The position numbers were made by a program, and so were the translations under genes. A stretch of DNA of 64,000 nt. Source: Rhodocyclales bacterium (GTDB lineage Bacteria > Pseudomonadota > Gammaproteobacteria > Burkholderiales > Rhodocyclaceae). Positions 59,488 through 64,000 of this stretch are shown here, piece by piece. The notes under the pieces are model-generated. The model was given only the letters and a program-made list of their open reading frames with translations. It had not been told where the DNA came from and did not search any database. The DNA is taken from NCBI GenBank assembly GCA_016183655.1, contig JACPEH010000016.1, positions 62,001-126,000 on the forward strand. Reading direction: 5' to 3'. Position 1 is the first letter of the stretch, and each line of letters starts with the position of its first letter.

Positions 59488-60204
59488 ATGACCCAGAAAA
59501 AGATCCTCGTCGTCGACGACGACCAGCGCTTGCGCGACCTGCTTTCCCGCTACCTCGGCGAACAGGGTTTCGTCGTCCGCACCGCCGAGAGCGGCGCGGC
59601 GATGGACCGCTGGCTGCCGCGTGAGGCTTTCGACCTGATCGTGCTCGACCTGATGCTGCCGGGCGAGGACGGCCTGTCGATCTGCCGCCGCTTGCGCGCC
59701 GCCGAGCCGCAGCAGGCGATCATCATGCTCACCGCCAAGGGCGACGAGATCGACCGCATCGTCGGTCTCGAAATGGGCGCCGACGACTACCTGCCGAAGC
59801 CGTTCAACCCGCGCGAGCTGCTCGCCCGCATCCAGGCCGTGCTGCGCCGCCGCGGCAACGGCGCGCCGGGGGCGCCGGCAACCGAGGAGCAGGTGGTGGC
59901 CTTCGCCAACGTCGAGGTCGACCTCGCCGCGCGCACGCTGAAGAAGGGCGACGAGCACCTGCCGCTGACCACCGGCGAGTTCGCCGTGCTGAAGGTGCTC
60001 TTGCAGCACCCGCGCCAGCCGCTCTCGCGCGACCGGCTGATGTCGCTGGCGCGCGGCCGCGAGCAGGGCCCGTTCGACCGCGCCATCGACGTCCAGGTGT
60101 CGCGCCTCCGGAAGCTGATCGAGCCGGACCCGGCCAACCCGCGCTACCTGCAGACGGTGTGGGGCTTCGGCTACGTCTTCATCCCCGACGGCAAGGAAAA
60201 GTGA
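59488..60204 (+). CDS. ompR: Osmolarity response regulator OmpR
   Basis: Receiver plus winged-helix regulator of 238 residues: VVDDDQRLRD, phospho-acceptor Asp 54 in LIVLDLMLPGEDG, KPFNPREL, then the DNA-binding domain LTTGEFAVLKVLLQHPRQPL and IDVQVSRLRKLIEPDP. The receiver start MTQKKILVVDDD and the RxRGRE segment are OmpR-like. Its stop overlaps the envZ GTG by 4 bp. Confidence 0.92.
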   Translation: MTQKKILVVDDDQRLRDLLSRYLGEQGFVVRTAESGAAMDRWLPREAFDLIVLDLMLPGEDGLSICRRLRAAEPQQAIIMLTAKGDEIDRIVGLEMGADDYLPKPFNPRELLARIQAVLRRRGNGAPGAPATEEQVVAFANVEVDLAARTLKKGDEHLPLTTGEFAVLKVLLQHPRQPLSRDRLMSLARGREQGPFDRAIDVQVSRLRKLIEPDPANPRYLQTVWGFGYVFIPDGKEK

Positions 60205-61526
60205 CCGCCGGCAAGCTGCTGCCGCGGACGCTGCTGGTCCGCACCTTCCTCCTCGTCAGCCTGCTCATCGTCGTCAACGTCGGCATCTGGGCGACGCTGT
60301 TCGGGCTCGCCACGCGCGAGCCGAAGGCCCGCCACCTGGCGCAGCTGACCGCCAGCGCGGTCAACCTGACGCGCGCCGCGCTGGTCGCCGCGGCGCCGGC
60401 GAAACGCCGCGGCCTGCTCTACGAACTGTCCGAGCGCGAAGGCATCCACCTGGTGCCGGCGGAACCCGACGACCGCATCGCGCGCCTGCCCGACGACGCC
60501 TTCCACGCCCTCTTCCGCACCGAAACGCTGCGCCTGCTAGGCACCGGCACGCTGCTCGCCAGCGCGGTGAACGGCGAGGAAGGGATCTGGGCCAGCTTCC
60601 AGCTCGACGACGCCGCCGACGATCTGTACTGGGTGATGCTGCCGCTGGAACGCGCCGAGCGCGCCTTCCCCTGGCACTGGCTGGGCTGGGGCATCGCCTC
60701 GGTGGTGCTGGCGCTGTTCGTCGCCTGGCTGATCGTGTCGCGCGTGACGCAGCCGCTGCGTGCGCTGGCGCATGCCGCGCGCGAGGTCGGCCACGGCCGC
60801 CAGCCGGAACCGGTGACCGTCGCCGGCGCCGACGAGCTGCGCCAGCTCGCCCGCGCCTTCAACCAGATGGCCGACGACCTGGCGCGCATCGAGCACGAGC
60901 GCGCCGAAGTGCTCGCCGGCATCTCGCACGACCTGCGCACGCCGCTGGCGCGGCTGCGCCTGGAGGCCGAACTGTCGGTCGCCGACGAGGCCGCGCGCGA
61001 CGCGATCGCCGCCGACATCGAGCAGATGGACGAGATCATCGCGCAGTTCCTCGACTACGCCCGTGCCGACGCCGAGGAGGCGCCGCAACCGACCTCGCCG
61101 GCGCAGCTGCTGGAGGAGATCGCCGCCCGCTACGAGCGCTCCGGGATGCCGGTCGCCGTCGCCGAGGCGCCGACGGCGCCGGTGCCGCTACGCCCGCTCG
61201 CCGTGCGCCGGGCGCTCGGCAACCTCGTGGACAACGCCCGGAAATACGCCGGTGGCGAGATCACGCTGGCGGCCGCCATCGCCGACGGCATGCTGCGCTT
61301 CGACGTGCTCGACCGCGGCCCGGGCATCCCCGAGGCCGAGATCGACCGCATGAAGCGCCCCTTCACCCGGCTGGAAAATGCGCGTACCGACGCCTCGGGA
61401 ACCGGCCTCGGGCTGGCCATCGTCGAGCGCGTCGCCCGCCTGCACGGCGGCCGCTTCACGCTCGCCGCGCGTGCCGGCGGCGGCCTGGCGGCGTCGCTGC
61501 GGATTCCGTTGGACAAGGCGGGCTGA
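60201..61526 (+). CDS. envZ: Osmosensor histidine kinase EnvZ
   Basis: Partner kinase of 441 residues, GTG start at 60201-60203 inside GTGA. TM helix (LLVRTFLLVSLLIVVNVGIW), periplasmic domain, second helix (WGIASVVLALFVAWLIV), HAMP, HisKA with ISHDLRTPLARLR, and HATPase_c with N box LGNLVDNARKYA and G boxes DRGPGIP and GTGLGLAIV. All catalytic boxes are intact. The periplasmic domain is of ordinary EnvZ size. Confidence 0.92.
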   Translation: MTAGKLLPRTLLVRTFLLVSLLIVVNVGIWATLFGLATREPKARHLAQLTASAVNLTRAALVAAAPAKRRGLLYELSEREGIHLVPAEPDDRIARLPDDAFHALFRTETLRLLGTGTLLASAVNGEEGIWASFQLDDAADDLYWVMLPLERAERAFPWHWLGWGIASVVLALFVAWLIVSRVTQPLRALAHAAREVGHGRQPEPVTVAGADELRQLARAFNQMADDLARIEHERAEVLAGISHDLRTPLARLRLEAELSVADEAARDAIAADIEQMDEIIAQFLDYARADAEEAPQPTSPAQLLEEIAARYERSGMPVAVAEAPTAPVPLRPLAVRRALGNLVDNARKYAGGEITLAAAIADGMLRFDVLDRGPGIPEAEIDRMKRPFTRLENARTDASGTGLGLAIVERVARLHGGRFTLAARAGGGLAASLRIPLDKAG

Positions 61527-61600
61527 ACACAGGAAGGGCCGTCGCAACGCCCCCGCCGGATTCCGGGGCGAGCCCGCAACGACGCCGGAAACCGCCGGCG

Positions 61601-62129
61601 CTACTGCAGCGGCCAGCGCGCCATCGGTTCGTAGGTCGAACCCCGGTCGGTGCGCCAGGTGCGCGCCAGCACCAGCTCGCCGGCCGACCACTCCTGCGCC
61701 GGCAGCGCCGGCAGCTCGCCGGGGTGCGCCGCCTTGCGCAGCAGCGTTACATGCGGCGTCACCGCGCGCTCGGCGTCGAGGAAGCCGGCGGCGACCAGCG
61801 CGCGCTGCAGTTCGCCGGCCAGCGTCGTCAGCTCCGGCGCCGCCTCGCCGCAACCAGCCCAGACGATATGGTTGTGCTTCCAGAAACCAAGTCGGTCGAG
61901 GCGCACCGGCACGCGCGGCAGGCGCAGATCGGCGGCCAGCCGTTGCAGTTCGGGCAGCCGGCGTTCGTCGACTTCGCCGAGGAAGGCCAGCGTCAGGTGC
62001 AGCGATTCCTCGCGCGCCAGCCGCCCGCCGCTACGGCCGACGATGCCGCCGGCGCGGGTGTGCAGCTGGCGGGCGACGGTCTGCGGCAGCCACAGGGCAA
62101 AAAAGAGGCGGGCGGGTGATGCGGCGGTT

Positions 62130-62140
<11 letters not shown>
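61601..62140 (-). CDS. thpR: RNA 2',3'-cyclic phosphodiesterase ThpR
   Basis: 2H phosphoesterase of 179 residues with both HxT motifs, HLTLAFLG and HVTLLRKA, and the family start [10 protein letters not shown]. It hydrolyses 2',3'-cyclic RNA ends in vitro in homologues. Its start overlaps the ispF end by 11 bp, so it is the last gene of the ispD-ispF-thpR operon. A short REP-like degenerate stretch separates it from the convergent envZ end. Confidence 0.93.
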
Positions 62141-62605
<465 letters not shown>

Positions 62606-62609
<4 letters not shown>

Positions 62610-63298
62610 CGTTCCCTCCTTGCGAACAGGATCAGTTCCGCCAGCGCGAGGTCGGCGGGGAAAGTGACCTTGAGATTGGTGGCGTCGCCGCGCACCAGTT
62701 TCGGTCGTTGGCCGGACGCTTCGATGGCGCCGGCCTCGTCGGTGACCGCCGTGGCGGCGCCCAGCGCCGCCTGCAGCTCGGCATAGCGGAACATCTGCGG
62801 CGTCTGCGCCTGCCACAGGCCGTCGCGCGGCTCGGTCGCGGCGACGCGCTGCCCGGCATCCTGCCGCTTCAGCGTGTCGGCCACCGGCACCGCGAGCAGG
62901 CCGCCGACCGGATCGTCGGCGAGTTCGTCGACCAGCGCGTCGATCATCCCCTGCGTCAGGCAGGGACGCGCCGCATCGTGCACCAGCACCCAGTCGTCGT
63001 CGGCGACCGCCGTCTCCAGCGCGCACAGCCCGGCGAGCACGCTTTCCGCGCGCGTCGCGCCGCCGGCATAGACGGTCTCCAGCTTCGGCCCGAGGTCGCG
63101 CCAGTCGTAGCCGGCCCAGTGCTTGTCGTCCGGCGCCAGCACGACGAGGACGCGGGCGATGTGCGACGAACGGCAGAGCGCGGCGAGCGTGTGGTGGATC
63201 AGCGGACGGCCGGCCAGCGACAGGTACTGCTTGGGCAGCCCGGCGCCGAAGCGCGAGCCGCTGCCGGCGGCGGGAACAATTGCGAAGTGGCGGGGCAT
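62606..63298 (-). CDS. ispD: 2-C-methyl-D-erythritol 4-phosphate cytidylyltransferase
   Basis: MEP-pathway enzyme of 230 residues forming CDP-ME. Nucleotide loop [30 protein letters not shown] and [20 protein letters not shown] (substrate loop) are intact. First gene of the ispD-ispF-thpR operon; divergent from the MgtC/DUF4010 gene over about 75 bp. Confidence 0.97.
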
Positions 63299-63373
63299 GG
63301 CGTAAGTTCAGGAGGCATCGGGACCGGGGCCGTTCCCCGGAGTGTTCAACCACGGATTCTACCCCCTGACGCC

Positions 63374-64000
63374 ATGGGCAACGGAGCGATTCTTTCCGAC
63401 ATCGGCCTGGAATTCATCCAGGCCTTCCTGCTTGCGCTCGGCATCGGCATGCTGCTCGGGCTGGAACGCGAGCGCAATCCGGCGTCGCGCGCCGGGCTGC
63501 GCACCTTCGGCCTGGTCACGCTGCTCGGCACCGTCTGCGCGCTGCTCGCCGAGCGCACGGCGTCGCCCTGGCTGCTCGCCGCCGGGCTGCTCGTCGTCGG
63601 CGCGATGATGATTGCCGCCTACCACCGCCAGCCGGACGCCAACGATCCCGGCACCACCTCGGTCGTCGCACTGCTGCTGGCCTTCTGTTACGGCGCGATG
63701 GTCTGGTACGGGCTGCGCACGCTGGCGGTGATGCTGGCGATCCTGACCACCGTGCTGCTCTATTTCAAGGCCGAGCTGCAGACCGTAACGAAAAGCCTGA
63801 CCCGCCGCGACATCACCTCGGTGCTGCAGTTCGCCGTGCTCTCGCTGGTCATCCTGCCGATCCTGCCCGACCGCAACTTCGGCCCCTACGACACGCTCAA
63901 TCCCTACCAGGTATGGTGGATGGTGGTGCTCATCTCCGGCGTCGGGCTGGCCGGCTATGCGGCGCTGCGCATCGTCGGCCAGCGCTACGGCGCGCCGATC
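63374..64000 (+). CDS. MgtC/SapB and DUF4010 membrane protein, N-terminal part
   Basis: 209 codons are present and the frame runs off the window end. N-terminal MgtC/SapB-like part: [40 protein letters not shown]. Then further helices and [40 protein letters not shown], typical of the DUF4010 family. Probably a multi-pass inner-membrane protein; ion transport is suspected for relatives but not shown. ATG 63374. Confidence 0.9.
   Translation, partial: MGNGAILSDIGLEFIQAFLLALGIGMLLGLERERNPASRAGLRTFGLVTLLGTVCALLAERTASPWLLAAGLLVVGAMMIAAYHRQPDANDPGTTSVVALLLAFCYGAMVWYGLRTLAVMLAILTTVLLYFKAELQTVTKSLTRRDITSVLQFAVLSLVILPILPDRNFGPYDTLNPYQVWWMVVLISGVGLAGYAALRIVGQRYGAPI

Overview
The window is high-G+C, gene-dense chromosome. 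Its gene content (TypA, RadA, alr, ArfB, TsaB-RimI-UDG, IspD-IspF, OmpR-EnvZ, many c-di-GMP proteins, an Azospirillum-length phenylpyruvate/indolepyruvate decarboxylase) suggests a free-living betaproteobacterium, probably of the Rhodocyclales. That placement is inferred from gene types and style; no rRNA or tRNA gene was seen.

Layout. 1-12.1 kb, mostly minus strand: partial typA, a group II truncated globin beside a haem-binding diguanylate cyclase, YgiQ, two response regulators, an FtsX-type permease and radA; a plus-strand cyclic-nucleotide-binding protein follows. 12.6-20.2 kb, minus strand: a five-gene, tightly coupled cluster that looks like an undescribed radical-SAM peptide-modification (RiPP-like) system. 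It runs from a 109-residue repeat-built candidate substrate with a strong ribosome binding site, through a PqqD-domain protein and a SPASM-type radical SAM enzyme, to two B12-type radical SAM enzymes, the last fused to a GNAT acetyltransferase. All four enzymes appear to end in, or contain, a PqqD/RRE-like domain. 20.3-26.4 kb: alr, a LysR regulator, LplT, a zinc-ribbon protein and a CBS-DUF294 protein. 26.4-33.6 kb: CYTH-CHAD phosphatase, thioesterase, and an arylacetaldehyde module (decarboxylase plus aldehyde dehydrogenase) divergent from an Lrp/AsnC regulator, with two palindromes in the shared promoter and a ~200-bp tandem repeat between the two enzyme genes.

33.6-37.8 kb is visibly richer in A+T than its flanks and probably acquired. 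It carries an AAA+ ATPase / membrane protein / TPR-membrane protein operon with overlapping genes and a small superinfection-immunity-family membrane protein, then about 490 bp without a gene. 37.8-39.3 kb: YkgJ-type protein, ArfB, VF530-type protein. 39.3-48.2 kb: a translationally coupled three-gene signalling operon (REC-PAS-GGDEF-EAL-REC; a PAS sensor with no output domain; a hybrid histidine kinase). 48.4-53.9 kb: TPM/LemA, CapA, UDG, RimI and TsaB genes, nearly all abutting or overlapping. 54-64 kb: a degenerate EAL-HDOD protein, a small secreted/membrane pair, a class A penicillin-binding protein upstream of OmpR-EnvZ, ThpR-IspF-IspD, and a partial MgtC/DUF4010 membrane protein.

Repeats: three copies of a 160-185 bp foldback element (26.4, 38.7 and 55.5 kb), REP-like palindromes (29.0 and 39.2 kb), and one element at 39.15-39.32 kb whose perfect 13-bp terminal inverted repeats supply the stop codons of both flanking convergent genes.
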